DNA of 64,000 nucleotides from NCBI GenBank assembly GCA_016183615.1, contig JACPEG010000009.1, positions 25,086 to 89,085 on the forward strand. The letters are read 5' to 3'. Made by a program: the position numbers and the translations under genes. Positions 15,944 to 25,721 of this stretch are shown here, piece after piece (position 1 is the stretch's first letter; each line of letters opens with the position of its first letter). Below the pieces are notes generated by a model. The model was not told the origin of the DNA. It was given only the letters and a program-made list of their open reading frames with translations, and did not search any database. Source of the stretch: Betaproteobacteria bacterium (GTDB lineage Bacteria; Pseudomonadota; Gammaproteobacteria; Burkholderiales; UBA6910).

Positions 15944-16567
15944 ATGAGCGCAGTGATCACGGAAATACCCGATACGCGACGCGAAGTGGAGCGCGTGATA
16001 GAGGCGGCGCGCGACGCGGTGACCGACGAGATGCTTGGGCGCCTGGCGGCCACCGGGGCCGAGGCCATGGACCTCGTCGACCAGGTGAATCGCAGCGGGT
16101 TGGCGATGGCCATTCCCGCCTTGGCGCAGATGGTGCACAACGGCGACCTGGAGCGGCTCACCCAGCTGGCTCGGGTCTATGGATCGGCCCAGGACGCGCT
16201 CACCGACGAAATGGTAGGCCGCCTGGCGGAGACACTGGGCGACAGCCTTTCGTTGCTCGATCGGCTGAATCGCGGCGGATCAGGGCGCTTGGTGGAAATG
16301 CTAGAGCGGCTTGAGTCTACCGGCGCCCTGGAACGCATCGCACGGTTGCTGCCGGAAGTGGCGGAACGGTTGGATACGGTGGGCGCACTCCTGGAATGCA
16401 TGGAAGGCGCGGCGCAAGAAGGTGCGGTTCGTGTCGGCGCTACCGGTGGCCTCGGCGGCCTCCTGCGTCTGCTCACGAACGCGCAGACTCAGGAAACCGT
16501 CGAGTTTCTATGCATTTTCGGGCGCCGCTTCAAAGCGCGCTGCAATCGTCCGGTATCCGCCGCGTAG
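15944..16567 (+). CDS. DUF1641 domain-containing protein
   Basis: A 207-residue, mostly helical acidic protein with two similar segments (DAVTDEMLGRLAATGAEAMDLVDQVNRSG near residue 25 and DALTDEMVGRLAETLGDSLSLLDRLNRGG near 85), indicating an internal duplication. A DUF1641-type segment (ALLECMEGAAQEG and following) lies near 145-195. The family is commonly found beside SQR-like flavoproteins and formate dehydrogenase genes but has no proven activity. It starts 13 bases after the flavoprotein with AAAGGAGA upstream, so it is the last gene of the probable DsrE-TusA-SQR operon. Confidence 0.8.
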   Translation: MSAVITEIPDTRREVERVIEAARDAVTDEMLGRLAATGAEAMDLVDQVNRSGLAMAIPALAQMVHNGDLERLTQLARVYGSAQDALTDEMVGRLAETLGDSLSLLDRLNRGGSGRLVEMLERLESTGALERIARLLPEVAERLDTVGALLECMEGAAQEGAVRVGATGGLGGLLRLLTNAQTQETVEFLCIFGRRFKARCNRPVSAA

Positions 16568-16673
16568 CGACGCCCGACGCTGCGTAAGCCGGACTTCGGG
16601 AAGGAGTGGTAGCGCAGAGGGCTGGTTGCCCATATTCGCGCCGCGCACCACAAGTAAGGCGGGGTTTGTCCTC

Positions 16674-16706
16674 CCGTTCACCCTTCGACAAGCTCAGGGC
16701 GAACGG
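16674..16706. repeat. REP-like inverted repeat containing TTCGACAAGCTCAGGGCGAA
   Basis: The arms CCGTTC-A-CCCT and AGGG-C-GAACGG pair over 11 bp with one mismatch around the loop TCGACAAGCTC. From general knowledge, similar sequences are dispersed in many proteobacterial genomes. It lies between the convergent DUF1641 gene and rne, where it could act as a transcription or mRNA-stability barrier. Confidence 0.65.
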
Positions 16707-16719
16707 GGGACTCGAATAA

Positions 16720-19311
16720 TTAGGCTGGCTCGCCAGTCTTGTGGGTCTCGATCTGGACCAGGGGTTCTTCCGCCGCGGGCTTCACGACCGGTCGGGACCG
16801 GCCCAGCTTCGGCGCCGGTTCCTCGGGCTGGGGAACGGGAACCGATTTCGCCTTGTCGGTCTCGATCAGGATCAGGCCGCTCGACGCCAGATCCGGCATG
16901 GGCATGGGTGGAATTTCGCGACGGGGCGCGGGCTTTTCCACGGCAACCGGAGCGACCTCGACCTGAACCGGTGCCGGGCTTGGCTGCGGGTGTTCGACCG
17001 GCTGCGGCGCCACCGGGACCGCTTCCTGTGCGGGGCTCGCCATCCACTCCCGCTGCGGCTCTACGACGGGGGCAGGAGCGGGCTCAACCGCTTCCACCGG
17101 CTCGTGTATCCGCTGCTCGGGCCCGGGTTCTCTGGGCGCGCGGGGCTGGAGGGCGGCAGCAGGGGTGGTTTCCAGTCCCAGGGTCTGTTGCGCTTCGGGT
17201 ACGGTTCTCGGTTCCCCGCGCTCGCTTCCGCGGCCACGCCGCCGACGCCGCCGGCCCCGCCCTTCCTGGGGCGGCTGTTCGGCGCCCTGTGCTTCGGCGG
17301 CGGCCACCGGGCCTTTGCGTTCCAGTTCCGGCTGCTGCTCCCGGCGCGGCCGTTCCCGTTCGGGCTGGGGTTGACGGGGCTTCTGGGCCTCAGCCTGGCG
17401 CTGGCCCTGTTGCGGTTGGGCGGCGGGCATCGGACGACTGCGTTCGCCGCGGCGTTCGCCACGCCGGTCTTCGCGCTCTCCACGTTCCCTGCGGTCGCGA
17501 TGACGATCCCGCTCGCCGCGACGCTCGCGTTCCCGCCGCGGCTCGACGGGCCTGGGCGCCTGCACGATGATCTCGGGCTCTTTTTTCTCGGCGCCCCGCA
17601 GCCAGCCGAAGAAGCGACCGAGCAGCGAGGGCCTTGCCTCCGGCGCCGCCGTAGCGGCCGCCGGTGCCGGGGCTGGCACAGGGGCGGGGATAGGCGCCAT
17701 CGGGGCCGGCTGTTCGGGTGTGATTCCTTGAACCGCGGCCTGGGGCCGGGGTGCCTTGGGCTCGGACGACGGCAGGGCCATTTCCTCTTCGGGCTTCTCC
17801 ACCATCTTGTAGCTCACCGGCAGCGGCTCCGCCTTGTTCATCTCCTCGTGGCGCATGCGAGTGATGCTGAAGGCCGGCGTTTCCAGATGCGGATTGGGGA
17901 TCAGCAGCACGTTGACCTTGAGCCGCGCCTCGACCGCGTGGATCTCCGCGCGCTTCTCGTTCAGCAGGAAGGTGGCCACGTCCACGGGAACCTGGGCGTG
18001 GAGCGCCGCGGTGTTTTCCTTCATGGCTTCTTCCTGGATCAAGCGCAGGATGTGCAGCGCCGAGGACTCGATGGAACGGATGTGGCCGATGCCGTTGCAG
18101 CGGGGACAGGGCAAGTGGCTGGTCTCGCCCAGGGAAGGCTGCAGACGCTGGCGCGACAGCTCCATCAGGCCGAAGCGCGAGATCTTGCCCATCTGGACCC
18201 GGGCGCGATCGTAGCGCAGGGCATCGCGCAGGCGGTTTTCCACCTCGCGCTGGTTCTTGGCGATCTCCATGTCGATGAAGTCGATCACGATCAGCCCGCC
18301 CAGGTCGCGCAGTCGCAGCTGCCGCGCCGCCTCGTCGGCCGCCTCCAGGTTGGTGTTCAGCGCCGTCTGCTCGATGTCGGTGCCGCGGGTGGCACGTGCC
18401 GAGTTGACGTCGATGGCCACCAGCGCCTCGGTGTGGTCGATGACCAGCGCACCGCCGGAGGGCAGGAGAACCTGGCGCGAGTAGGCGGTTTCGATCTGAT
18501 GCTCGATCTGGAACCGGGAGAACAGCGGGATGTCATCCCGATAAAGTTTCACCTTGTTGACGTTCGCCGGCATCACGTGGCTCATGAACTGCCGGGCCTG
18601 CTCGTAGATGCTCTCGGTATCGATCAGGATTTCGCCGATTTCGGGCTGGAAATAGTCGCGGATGGCGCGGATCACCAGGCTCGATTCCTGGTAGATCAGG
18701 AACGCTCCGGATTGGTGTTGCGACGCGCCTTCGATCGCGGTCCAGAGCTGCATCAGGTAGTTGAGGTCCCATTGCAGCTCTTCCAGCGAGCGGCCGATGC
18801 CCGCGGTGCGGGCGATGACGCTCATGCCCTCGGGCACGTCAAGCTGGTTGATCAGATCCCTGAGCTCGTTGCGATCCTCGCCCTCCACCCGGCGCGACAC
18901 GCCGCCGCCGCGCGGATTGTTGGGCATGAGGACCAGGTAGCGGCCCGCGAGACTGACGAAGGTGGTGAGGGCCGCGCCCTTGGTGCCGCGTTCGTCCTTG
19001 TCCACCTGGACGATGAACTCCTGGCCCTCGCGGAGCGCGTCCTGGATGCGGGCGCGGGAAACGTCCACATCGGGCCGGAAATGGGCGCGGGCGACTTCCT
19101 TGAACGGGAGAAAACCGTGCCGGTCGCTGCCGTAGTCTACAAACGCAGCTTCCAGGCTGGGTTCGATGCGGGTGATGACACCCTTGTAGATATTGCCCTT
19201 TTTCTGCTCTTTGCCGGCCGACTCGATGTCAAGATCGACGAGCTTCTGGCCGTCCACGATCGCGACGCGCAGCTCCTCGGGCTGGGTCGCGTTGAACAAC
19301 ATGCGCTTCAT
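16720..19311 (-). CDS. rne: Ribonuclease E
   Basis: An 863-residue endonuclease. The N-terminal catalytic half has the S1 RNA-binding domain at about 36-118, the 5' sensor, the DNase I-like active site with [10 protein letters not shown] near 300 and IDFIDM near 345, and the zinc-link CPRC near 403. The C-terminal half (about 510-863) is Pro/Arg/Glu-rich and disordered, with an arginine-rich block (about 600-720) as an RNA- and partner-binding scaffold. It is shorter than E. coli RNase E (1061) but longer than RNase G. It organises mRNA decay and rRNA/tRNA processing at the inner membrane. It is divergent from rluC, as in many proteobacteria. Confidence 0.97.
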   Translation of the reverse strand: MKRMLFNATQPEELRVAIVDGQKLVDLDIESAGKEQKKGNIYKGVITRIEPSLEAAFVDYGSDRHGFLPFKEVARAHFRPDVDVSRARIQDALREGQEFIVQVDKDERGTKGAALTTFVSLAGRYLVLMPNNPRGGGVSRRVEGEDRNELRDLINQLDVPEGMSVIARTAGIGRSLEELQWDLNYLMQLWTAIEGASQHQSGAFLIYQESSLVIRAIRDYFQPEIGEILIDTESIYEQARQFMSHVMPANVNKVKLYRDDIPLFSRFQIEHQIETAYSRQVLLPSGGALVIDHTEALVAIDVNSARATRGTDIEQTALNTNLEAADEAARQLRLRDLGGLIVIDFIDMEIAKNQREVENRLRDALRYDRARVQMGKISRFGLMELSRQRLQPSLGETSHLPCPRCNGIGHIRSIESSALHILRLIQEEAMKENTAALHAQVPVDVATFLLNEKRAEIHAVEARLKVNVLLIPNPHLETPAFSITRMRHEEMNKAEPLPVSYKMVEKPEEEMALPSSEPKAPRPQAAVQGITPEQPAPMAPIPAPVPAPAPAAATAAPEARPSLLGRFFGWLRGAEKKEPEIIVQAPRPVEPRRERERRGERDRHRDRRERGEREDRRGERRGERSRPMPAAQPQQGQRQAEAQKPRQPQPERERPRREQQPELERKGPVAAAEAQGAEQPPQEGRGRRRRRRGRGSERGEPRTVPEAQQTLGLETTPAAALQPRAPREPGPEQRIHEPVEAVEPAPAPVVEPQREWMASPAQEAVPVAPQPVEHPQPSPAPVQVEVAPVAVEKPAPRREIPPMPMPDLASSGLILIETDKAKSVPVPQPEEPAPKLGRSRPVVKPAAEEPLVQIETHKTGEPA

Positions 19312-19715
19312 TTTTCATGTTCTCCGGCGCTCGGGCGCGGCGAGGACAGGCCAGCCTGCTGGTGGCAGGATCGGCGTACACGGGGTCGCGAGTCAGGGTA
19401 CTCATCGAGAGAGGGGGTAACTTCGGGTCGCGTGTCGTGTGAAGTGGCTTGTCGTTTCGGTTCCGCCCGGTTCGGGCGGAATCATTAACCTTAAGGGCAA
19501 CGGGGCGGGGCCGGATCGGGCCGTGTCACCGCCTTGCGGCGTCGCCGTTCAGTCTCAGCGTATGCCTGGAGCGCGCAATTCTATTACCATCGCTACTTTT
19601 GCTGGTGAGCGAGCTTAACCAGTGACAGGCGCCGGGCAATGTCGTGACGCACCCGCAAATCGCGGTTTTTTGCATCTGGCCCGCATGCCGCCTGGAACGG
19701 CCGAGTATACGGTAA
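19312..19715. other. Divergent rne/rluC control region with hairpin
   Basis: No gene was found in this 404-base gap. A perfect 8-bp stem with 5-nt loop at 19461-19481 (TTCCGCCC / GGGCGGAA) lies about 150 bases upstream of the rne start and would be in a long rne leader. E. coli rne also has a long structured leader used for autoregulation, so the same is possible here. TATACG (about 19706) directly before rluC may be its -10 box; no ribosome site is visible for rluC. Confidence 0.45.
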
Positions 19716-20663
19716 ATGAATGACTTAAGCAAAGATTCGGTGGCCTGGGTGGACGTCGGCGACGAAGACCACGACCAGCGGGTGGATAACTACCTCATCA
19801 GGCGGCTGAAAGGGGTTCCCAAGAGCCATATCTATCGCATCCTGCGCAGTGGCGAGGTGCGCGTAAACAGCCGCCGGGTGGAACCCACCTACCGGCTTCG
19901 GACCGGTGACCGGGTCCGGATTCCGCCGGTCCGCACCGCTGCCCCCGCCAAGGCTTCTCCCGCGCCGGGGCCGCGGCTGGCCGACCGGCCGCTCTACGAG
20001 GACGAGGTGTTGCTGGCGATCGACAAGCCCGCCGGCAAGGCCGTGCACGGCGGCAGCGGGATCAGTCTCGGCGTCATCGAACAGTTGCGCCGGGAGCGTC
20101 CCCAACTCCGGTTCCTCGAACTCGTGCATCGCCTGGACCGGGACACTTCCGGTGTGTTGCTGCTGGCCAAGAAGCGGGCGGCCCTGGTCGAACTGCACCG
20201 GCAGTTGCGGGAAGGGGAGGTGGAAAAACGCTACCTTACCCTGGTCAAGGGGGTGTGGAGGGAAAACAAGAAGGAAGTCAGTCTGCCTCTCAACAAATAT
20301 GTCACCGCCGAAGGCGAGCGGCGGGTGAGCGTGCGCCGGGAGGGGCTCCCCTCCCGCACCATCTTTAATCTGCGCGGAACCCATGGCGGCTATTCCCTGC
20401 TGGAAGCGGAACTCAAGACCGGACGCACCCATCAAATCCGGGTCCACCTGGCGCACCTGGGCTACCCCATCGCCGGGGACGACAAATACGGAGATTTCGC
20501 CCTGAACAAGAGCCTTGGCCGGTCCGGGTTAAAACGCATGTTTCTGCACGCCCACCGTATCGCGTTCCGCCACCCGGTGACCGGTGAGCGGCTGACGCTG
20601 GACGCGCCGCTGCCGCAGGACCTCCGGCGCTTTCTGAAAGTCGCGGATGCCGAAGCAGTTTGA
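19716..20663 (+). CDS. rluC: 23S rRNA pseudouridine synthase, RluC type
   Basis: A 315-residue RluA-family pseudouridine synthase. The N-terminal S4 RNA-binding domain (about 20-75, KSHIYRILRSGEVRVN) is followed by the catalytic motif HRLDRDTSG near residue 140, with the nucleophilic aspartate, and the KTGRTHQIRVH motif near 230. RluC modifies U955, U2504 and U2580 of 23S rRNA (E. coli numbering). Position opposite rne and before a HAD phosphatase, Rieske and SppA genes is the usual proteobacterial order, supporting RluC over RluD. The next gene overlaps it by 17 nt. Confidence 0.93.
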   Translation: MNDLSKDSVAWVDVGDEDHDQRVDNYLIRRLKGVPKSHIYRILRSGEVRVNSRRVEPTYRLRTGDRVRIPPVRTAAPAKASPAPGPRLADRPLYEDEVLLAIDKPAGKAVHGGSGISLGVIEQLRRERPQLRFLELVHRLDRDTSGVLLLAKKRAALVELHRQLREGEVEKRYLTLVKGVWRENKKEVSLPLNKYVTAEGERRVSVRREGLPSRTIFNLRGTHGGYSLLEAELKTGRTHQIRVHLAHLGYPIAGDDKYGDFALNKSLGRSGLKRMFLHAHRIAFRHPVTGERLTLDAPLPQDLRRFLKVADAEAV

Positions 20664-21303
20664 ATTGCTGGTGTTCGACTGGGACGGGACGCTCATGGAT
20701 TCGGCGGCCGTGATCGTGGAGTCGATCCAGGCCGCCTCCGGCGACCTGGGTCTGCCCGTGCCCTCGGACGAGGCAGCCCGGCACATCATCGGCCTGGGAC
20801 TCACCGATGCCCTGGGCTATCTGTTTCCGCAGCTTCCGCAGGAGCGCTACGGCGACCTGGTGGAACGCTACCGGTTTCATTTTCTGGCCCGCGACAGCGA
20901 GATTCCCCTGTTCGGCGGCGCCCAGGAAGCGATCCGCGAGTTGCACCAGGCGGGCTTTCTTCTGGCCGTGGCCACCGGCAAGAGCCGCGTCGGCCTCGAC
21001 CGGGCGCTCGGGAACACCGGGCTGCGGGCCTATTTCCACGCGTCCCGCTGCGCCGACGAAGGCTTTTCCAAGCCCCATCCAGGCATGCTGCTTGCCCTCA
21101 TGGAAGAGCTGGGGATGGCCGCCGATCGAACGCTCATGATCGGCGACACCACCCATGATCTGCAGATGGCCGCCAACGCGGGCGTGGCGGCCGTGGGCGC
21201 CGCCTACGGCGCCCATCCGCGGGACAACCTGCTGGCGCTTTCCCCGCTCGCCTGCCTGGAAAGCTTTGCCGAATTGCACCGATGGCTGATGAGCAACGCG
21301 TGA
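20647..21303 (+). CDS. HAD-IA family hydrolase (phosphoglycolate-phosphatase-like)
   Basis: A 218-residue haloacid-dehalogenase phosphatase. Motif I DWDGTLMDS (nucleophile Asp11) is at the N terminus, a helical cap follows, motif II VATGKS near 113, and motif III-IV KPHPGM and MIGDTTHDLQMA near 140-175. Such enzymes hydrolyse small phosphomonoesters; relatives in this position are often annotated as Gph-like, but the substrate cannot be read from sequence. It overlaps rluC and the Rieske gene, so the genes from rluC to sppA form one operon. Confidence 0.88.
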   Translation: MPKQFELLVFDWDGTLMDSAAVIVESIQAASGDLGLPVPSDEAARHIIGLGLTDALGYLFPQLPQERYGDLVERYRFHFLARDSEIPLFGGAQEAIRELHQAGFLLAVATGKSRVGLDRALGNTGLRAYFHASRCADEGFSKPHPGMLLALMEELGMAADRTLMIGDTTHDLQMAANAGVAAVGAAYGAHPRDNLLALSPLACLESFAELHRWLMSNA

Positions 21304-21653
21304 TCTGCGCGAGCGAGCAATTGCGGGATGGCGGCAAGGGCCTGCGCTTTTCCCTTGAAGGGGAGGGGGAAGAGGTCCCGGCATTTGCCGTGCGCTACCG
21401 GGGGAAGGTGTATGCCTACCTCAACCGCTGCGCCCATGTGGGCGTTGAACTGGATTGGCTGGAAGGTGAGTTTTGGGACCTCACCGGTTTATACTTGATC
21501 TGCTCCACCCACGGTGCGACCTATGAACCGCACACCGGGCATTGCGTGATGGGCCCCTGCAAGGGTGCGGCCCTCACCCCGGTTGAGCTGGAGGAGCGAA
21601 ACGGCAAGATCTACCTGACGACTGCGAGACACGATCATGACCGAACCGTCTGA
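21282..21653 (+). CDS. Rieske 2Fe-2S domain protein
   Basis: A 123-residue protein consisting of one Rieske domain with both ligand pairs, Cys50-x-His52 and Cys74-x-x-His77, and the THGATYEPHTGHCVMGPC segment around the cluster. There is no signal or membrane segment, so it is a soluble cytoplasmic ferredoxin-like protein. The same gene is regularly found between the HAD phosphatase and sppA in betaproteobacteria, but its electron partner is unknown. It overlaps the HAD gene by 22 nt and sppA by 17 nt. Confidence 0.88.
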   Translation: MADEQRVICASEQLRDGGKGLRFSLEGEGEEVPAFAVRYRGKVYAYLNRCAHVGVELDWLEGEFWDLTGLYLICSTHGATYEPHTGHCVMGPCKGAALTPVELEERNGKIYLTTARHDHDRTV

Positions 21654-22590
21654 ATCCGGCGGCAACTGGGAACGGCAGGTGCTCGAGAAGCTCGCCACCG
21701 GCGCGCTCCAGGAGCAGCGCCGGGCGCGCCGCTGGGGCATCCTTTTCAAGACACTGACCTTCGTCTACCTGTTTATCCTGTTGTTCCTCTGGCTGGGCTG
21801 GATCGGCGACCGTGAAACCCCCATCGCCGGAAAGCACACCGCGCTGGTGGAGCTGCGGGGTGTGATCGCGGCGGACAGCCAGGCGAGCGCCGCCGCCATC
21901 ACATCGGGCCTGCAGGAGGCGTTCAAGGACAAGAACACCCAGGGCATCGTGCTCCGCATCAACAGCCCGGGCGGAAGTCCGGTGCAGGCGGGCTACATCA
22001 ATGACGAGATTCGCCGGCTCAAGGCCAAGCACCCTGAAATTCCACTCTACGCCGTGATCGAGGACGTGTGCGCCTCGGGCGGCTATTACGTGGCCGCCGC
22101 AGCCGACAGGATTTTCGTGGACAAGGCCAGCATCGTGGGATCCATCGGCGTGCTGATGGACGGCTTCGGATTCACCGGCACGCTCGAGAAGCTGGGCGTC
22201 GAGCGCAGGCTGATTACTGCCGGCGAAAACAAGGGTTTCCTCGACCCGTTCTCGCCGCTGGATGAAAAGCAGAAGGCGTATGCGCAGCAGCTTCTCGGCG
22301 AAGTGCACCAGCAGTTCATCCAGGTGGTGCGCCAGGGCCGGGGCAAGCGGCTGAAGGAGAATCCTGACCTGTTCTCGGGCCTGGTGTGGACCGGCCAGAA
22401 GAGCATTGAGCTGGGGCTGGCCGATGCCATGGGAAGCCTGGAGTATGTGGCGCGGGAGGTGATCAAGGCCGAGCGGGTCGTCGACTTTACCCCCAAGGAA
22501 GGCTTCGCCGAGCGCTTTGCCAAGCGTTTCGGTGCGGCGCTGGCCGAAACCCTGGTCACGGTGTCCGGTCGCAATCTGTCAGCGCGCTAG
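21637..22590 (+). CDS. sppA: Signal peptide peptidase SppA, S49 family
   Basis: A 317-residue membrane-anchored serine protease of the short single-domain type. The transmembrane anchor is at about 37-56. The catalytic Ser147 is in CASGGYY and the probable general base Lys199 in TAGENKGFLDPF, the same S/K spacing as the Bacillus enzyme. INSPGGSP near 108 forms the oxyanion side. It degrades cleaved signal peptides and some membrane proteins. It is the last gene of the rluC operon, and its stop overlaps the convergent methylase gene by 12 nt. Confidence 0.92.
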   Translation: MTEPSESGGNWERQVLEKLATGALQEQRRARRWGILFKTLTFVYLFILLFLWLGWIGDRETPIAGKHTALVELRGVIAADSQASAAAITSGLQEAFKDKNTQGIVLRINSPGGSPVQAGYINDEIRRLKAKHPEIPLYAVIEDVCASGGYYVAAAADRIFVDKASIVGSIGVLMDGFGFTGTLEKLGVERRLITAGENKGFLDPFSPLDEKQKAYAQQLLGEVHQQFIQVVRQGRGKRLKENPDLFSGLVWTGQKSIELGLADAMGSLEYVAREVIKAERVVDFTPKEGFAERFAKRFGAALAETLVTVSGRNLSAR

Positions 22591-23310
22591 CGCCAGCAGT
22601 AAAAACACGGTCGGCCGTTTTTCGATTTCCGGCCGTTTCCCCTTCCATTTCCCGATCGCCCGGGTCGTCACCCGTTCACCGGGAAGGGTGAGATCCGTGG
22701 CCACGCACAGCAGGGTGTCGGGCCGGCAGGTTTCCACCAGCGCGGCAAACAGCTTCCCGTTGCGGTACGGGGTCTCGATGAAGATCTGGGTCTGGTCCCG
22801 GGCCGCCGATTCCCGCTCCAGCTCTGTGATCCTGCGATCCCGCTCCCCGGCTGCGGCCGGCAGGTAGCCATGAAACGCGAAGCGCTGTCCGTTCAGCCCA
22901 GAGGCCATCAGGGCCAGCAGGATGGAAGAGGGGCCCACCAGGGGCACTACCCGGATTCCGTGCTCGTGGGCCAGCCGCACCAGTTGTGCTCCGGGGTCCG
23001 CCACGGCGGGGCAGCCCGCTTCCGAAAGCAGGCCGGCGTCCATTCCCGCCACGACGGGAGACAGCAGGCATTCCAGTTCCGTGGCCACCGTGTGCTCATC
23101 GAGCACCGCAAGCGTGAGTTCCTGCAAGGGCTTGCAGGTTCCGATTCGCTTCAGCACCGCACGGGCCGTTTTCAGGTGCTCGACGACGAAATAATCGAGG
23201 GTGGCCACGGTGCGCCGGGCGGGCTCGGACAGCGTTTCGGCGGGGTCCTGTTCCCCCAGGGGCGAGGGGATGAGGTAGAGCACGCCCGGCTTCGGGTGCC
23301 GCTCAGACAA
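22579..23310 (-). CDS. RsmI-like SAM-dependent methyltransferase (tetrapyrrole methylase fold)
   Basis: A 243-residue protein of the RsmI/cobalamin-methylase superfamily: [13 protein letters not shown] at the start, [20 protein letters not shown] near 137-155 (the RsmI-like SEAG-PAVADPG motif), [30 protein letters not shown] near 160-190, and IFIETPYRN near 215. RsmI itself methylates C1402 ribose of 16S rRNA. This shorter, divergent paralogue occurs beside maf in betaproteobacteria and its target is not established. It overlaps maf by 8 nt. Confidence 0.82.
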   Translation of the reverse strand: MSERHPKPGVLYLIPSPLGEQDPAETLSEPARRTVATLDYFVVEHLKTARAVLKRIGTCKPLQELTLAVLDEHTVATELECLLSPVVAGMDAGLLSEAGCPAVADPGAQLVRLAHEHGIRVVPLVGPSSILLALMASGLNGQRFAFHGYLPAAAGERDRRITELERESAARDQTQIFIETPYRNGKLFAALVETCRPDTLLCVATDLTLPGERVTTRAIGKWKGKRPEIEKRPTVFLLLALAR

Positions 23311-23887
23311 TCGGGACTCCTTCGCCGGCCAGCATGTCCACCAGGGCGATCAGGGGCAATCCGATCAGTGCATTCGGATCGTCGCCCTGCATGGATGCGA
23401 TGAGGGCAATGCCCAGGCCCTCGGTCCTGGCGCTGCCGGCGCACTGGTAAGGCTGCTCCTTCTCGAGGTAATGCTCGATCTGGGCGTCAGTCAGCGAGCG
23501 CATCGTGACCCGGTAGGGCACGACCTGCTCCTGGAGCCGCCCGGTCCTGCCGTTCAGCAGGCACAGGGCGGTGTGGAACACCACGGTTTTCCCGGACATG
23601 AAACGCAGTTGCCTGACGGCGTTTTCGTGGGCCAGGGGTTTACCGAGCGCGACACCCTCCAGGACCGCCACCTGGTCGGAGCCGATGATCAGGGCATCGG
23701 GCATTTTTTCGGCAACTCTCCGGGCCTTGGCACGGGCCAGGCGGGAGGCCGTAATCTCCGGGGTTTCGCCGGGCAACGGGGTTTCATCCACGTCGGGAAC
23801 GCTGATATCGAAGGGCAGTTGCAGCCGGGCCAGGAGCTGGCGCCGGTAGGGGGAACCGGAAGCGAGGACAATTTGTTGAGTTTTCAA
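23303..23887 (-). CDS. Maf-family nucleotide pyrophosphatase (m7GTP pyrophosphatase type)
   Basis: About 194 residues of a Maf nucleotide pyrophosphatase: [14 protein letters not shown] at the N terminus, [12 protein letters not shown] near 32-43, [10 protein letters not shown] near 67 and [14 protein letters not shown]. Such house-cleaning enzymes hydrolyse m7GTP, dTTP or UTP. The [12 protein letters not shown] pattern fits the YceF subgroup. Both candidate starts are TTG: 23914, without a ribosome site, and 23887, with AGGGAT just upstream, which is preferred. It is divergent from yceD, as in E. coli where yceF faces yceD-rpmF-plsX. Confidence 0.88.
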   Translation of the reverse strand: MKTQQIVLASGSPYRRQLLARLQLPFDISVPDVDETPLPGETPEITASRLARAKARRVAEKMPDALIIGSDQVAVLEGVALGKPLAHENAVRQLRFMSGKTVVFHTALCLLNGRTGRLQEQVVPYRVTMRSLTDAQIEHYLEKEQPYQCAGSARTEGLGIALIASMQGDDPNALIGLPLIALVDMLAGEGVPIV

Positions 23888-23946
23888 AAGATTATCCCTC
23901 GATTTTTTTGACAAATGGGAGGCAAAAAATATATCATGCGCCGCTT

Positions 23947-24447
23947 ATGTCTGGACAGCTGGTGATCGACGGCCTGGAGTTTGCCCGTAACCGCAAGACC
24001 CTGCATGGTAAAATTACGGTGGCAAGCTTGGGCCGGCTTCACGATCAGCTGTTTTCCGACGAAGGGGAATTGGAGTACACGGTTCGCGGCGAGCTCGATC
24101 CCGACGCCAATCCCATGCTGCATTTGGCGATTCGGGGAACGGTTCAGCTGCGTTGCCAGCGTTGCCTTGGACGGTTTGCCTTGCCGCTGGAACTGGAATC
24201 CCGGCTCCTGTTGGTGCAGGACGAGTCCGAGCTGGGCGACATGGTCGAAGAACCGGCGGAGGTGGACCGCATCGTTGTGCAACCCCGGCTCGATGCCCGG
24301 GCGCTGCTCGAGGATGAGATCCTGTTGGTTCTGCCCATTTCCCCCAGGCACCCGGAAGGCGAATGCCAGGCCGGGATAGGGTCGTCGGCGAGCGCAGCGA
24401 AGGATAAGCCTTTCGCTGTCCTATCGGCCCTGAAAAAACGCGATTAA
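23947..24447 (+). CDS. yceD: YceD/DUF177 protein (23S rRNA accumulation factor)
   Basis: A 166-residue DUF177 protein. The paired cysteines in LRCQRCLGRFALPLELE near residue 70 and the terminal DPRLDARALLEDEILLVLPISPRHP-like segment are characteristic. It is needed for normal 23S rRNA levels in E. coli. It is followed 27 bases later by rpmF, the invariant neighbour. The ATG at 23947 begins MSGQLVIDGLEF; the frame continues upstream to 23908 without a better start. Confidence 0.9.
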   Translation: MSGQLVIDGLEFARNRKTLHGKITVASLGRLHDQLFSDEGELEYTVRGELDPDANPMLHLAIRGTVQLRCQRCLGRFALPLELESRLLLVQDESELGDMVEEPAEVDRIVVQPRLDARALLEDEILLVLPISPRHPEGECQAGIGSSASAAKDKPFAVLSALKKRD

Positions 24448-24474
24448 ATCAAGTATTGAGTTGAGGAGTCAAAG

Positions 24475-24654
24475 ATGGCCGTTCAGCAGAACAAGAAGTC
24501 CCCGTCCAAGCGTGGCATGCACCGGGCTCACGATTTTCTGACCAACCCGCCGCTGGCGGTGGAACCCACCACCGGCGAAGTGCACCTGCGCCACCACATC
24601 AGCCCCAGCGGCTACTACCGCGGCAAGAAGGTCGCCAAGGGCAAGGGCGAATAA
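24475..24654 (+). CDS. rpmF: 50S ribosomal protein L32
   Basis: A 59-residue basic protein beginning [20 protein letters not shown] and containing [11 protein letters not shown] near residue 40, the L32p signature. The zinc-binding cysteines of some L32 proteins are absent, as in other proteobacteria. It is a structural component near the peptidyl-transferase side of the 50S subunit. It lies between yceD and plsX, the standard order linking ribosome and lipid synthesis. GAGGAG precedes the ATG. Confidence 0.98.
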   Translation: MAVQQNKKSPSKRGMHRAHDFLTNPPLAVEPTTGEVHLRHHISPSGYYRGKKVAKGKGE

Positions 24655-24683
24655 GCCACCCTGGCCGCATCCTTCCCTGCGGC

Positions 24684-25721
24684 ATGGACATCACCGTTGC
24701 AATTGATTGCATGGGGGGCGACCACGGCCCCCATGTGACGGTGCCGTCTGCAGTCGGATTCCTGCGGGCGCACCCCGAAACCAACATCGTTCTGGTGGGG
24801 CTTCCGGACGCCATTCAGGCGGAGCTGCGGGCCCTGAAGATCGACGCCGGGCCCCGGTTGCGGGTGCACGCGGCGAGCGAGGTCGTCACCATGGACGAGC
24901 CGCCGGCCCTCGCGCTGCGCAACAAGAAGGATTCCTCGATGCGCGTGGCCATCAATCTCGTGAAAAGCGGCGAGGCGGATGCCTGCGTGAGCGCGGGAAA
25001 TACCGGCGCGCTGATGGCGATTTCCCGGTTTGTGCTCAAAATGCTGCCGGGCATCGAGCGTCCCGCCATTGCCACCATTCTTCCCACCCTCAAGGGCCAC
25101 ACCTACGTCCTGGACCTGGGGGCCAACGTGGACTGCGGCGCCGAGCACCTGCTTCAGTTCGGAATCATGGGTTCCATGCTGGTCTCTTCCGTGGAGCACC
25201 GGGACGGGCCCACAGTGGGATTGCTCAATATCGGCCAGGAGGACATCAAGGGCAACGAGGTGGTCAAAAAGGCCGCCGAGCTGCTGCGCCAAAGCGGCCT
25301 CAACTTCTACGGCAACGTGGAGGGCGATGACATTTTCAAGGGCACCACGGACGTCGTGGTATGCGACGGCTTCGTCGGCAACGTGGCGCTGAAAACCACC
25401 GAGGGCCTGGCCCAGATGCTGGCGACTTTTCTCCGGGAAGAATTCAAGCGCAACCTCTTCACCCGGCTTGCTGGCTTGGTGGCGCTGCCGGTCATCAGCG
25501 GCTTCAAGCGCCGGGTCGACCACCGCCAGTACAACGGCGCGAGTCTCCTTGGCCTGAAGGGAATCGTCATCAAGAGCCACGGCTCCGCGGACAAGTACGC
25601 CTTCGGCTGCGCCATCGAGCGCGCAGCGGAGGAGGTACACAGCGGCATGTTGCGCCGGCTCTCGGAGCGCTTGGCCCAGATGCATCCCCATCACCCCCCC
25701 CTGCGGGAGGGAGCGGCTTAG
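24684..25721 (+). CDS. plsX: Phosphate acyltransferase PlsX
   Basis: A 345-residue peripheral membrane enzyme that makes acyl-phosphate from acyl-ACP for phospholipid synthesis. It begins [16 protein letters not shown] and carries [11 protein letters not shown] near 103, LDLGANVDC near 145 and the [15 protein letters not shown] segment near 295. Length is typical. Its stop overlaps the GTG of fabH by one base, indicating coupled translation. Confidence 0.97.
   Translation: MDITVAIDCMGGDHGPHVTVPSAVGFLRAHPETNIVLVGLPDAIQAELRALKIDAGPRLRVHAASEVVTMDEPPALALRNKKDSSMRVAINLVKSGEADACVSAGNTGALMAISRFVLKMLPGIERPAIATILPTLKGHTYVLDLGANVDCGAEHLLQFGIMGSMLVSSVEHRDGPTVGLLNIGQEDIKGNEVVKKAAELLRQSGLNFYGNVEGDDIFKGTTDVVVCDGFVGNVALKTTEGLAQMLATFLREEFKRNLFTRLAGLVALPVISGFKRRVDHRQYNGASLLGLKGIVIKSHGSADKYAFGCAIERAAEEVHSGMLRRLSERLAQMHPHHPPLREGAA

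Noticed and set aside
16741..19488. A 915-codon open frame opposite rne
   Set aside because: It is the antisense of the well-conserved RNase E gene; its composition (His/Gly/Arg/Leu-rich) is that of a shadow frame in high-GC DNA.
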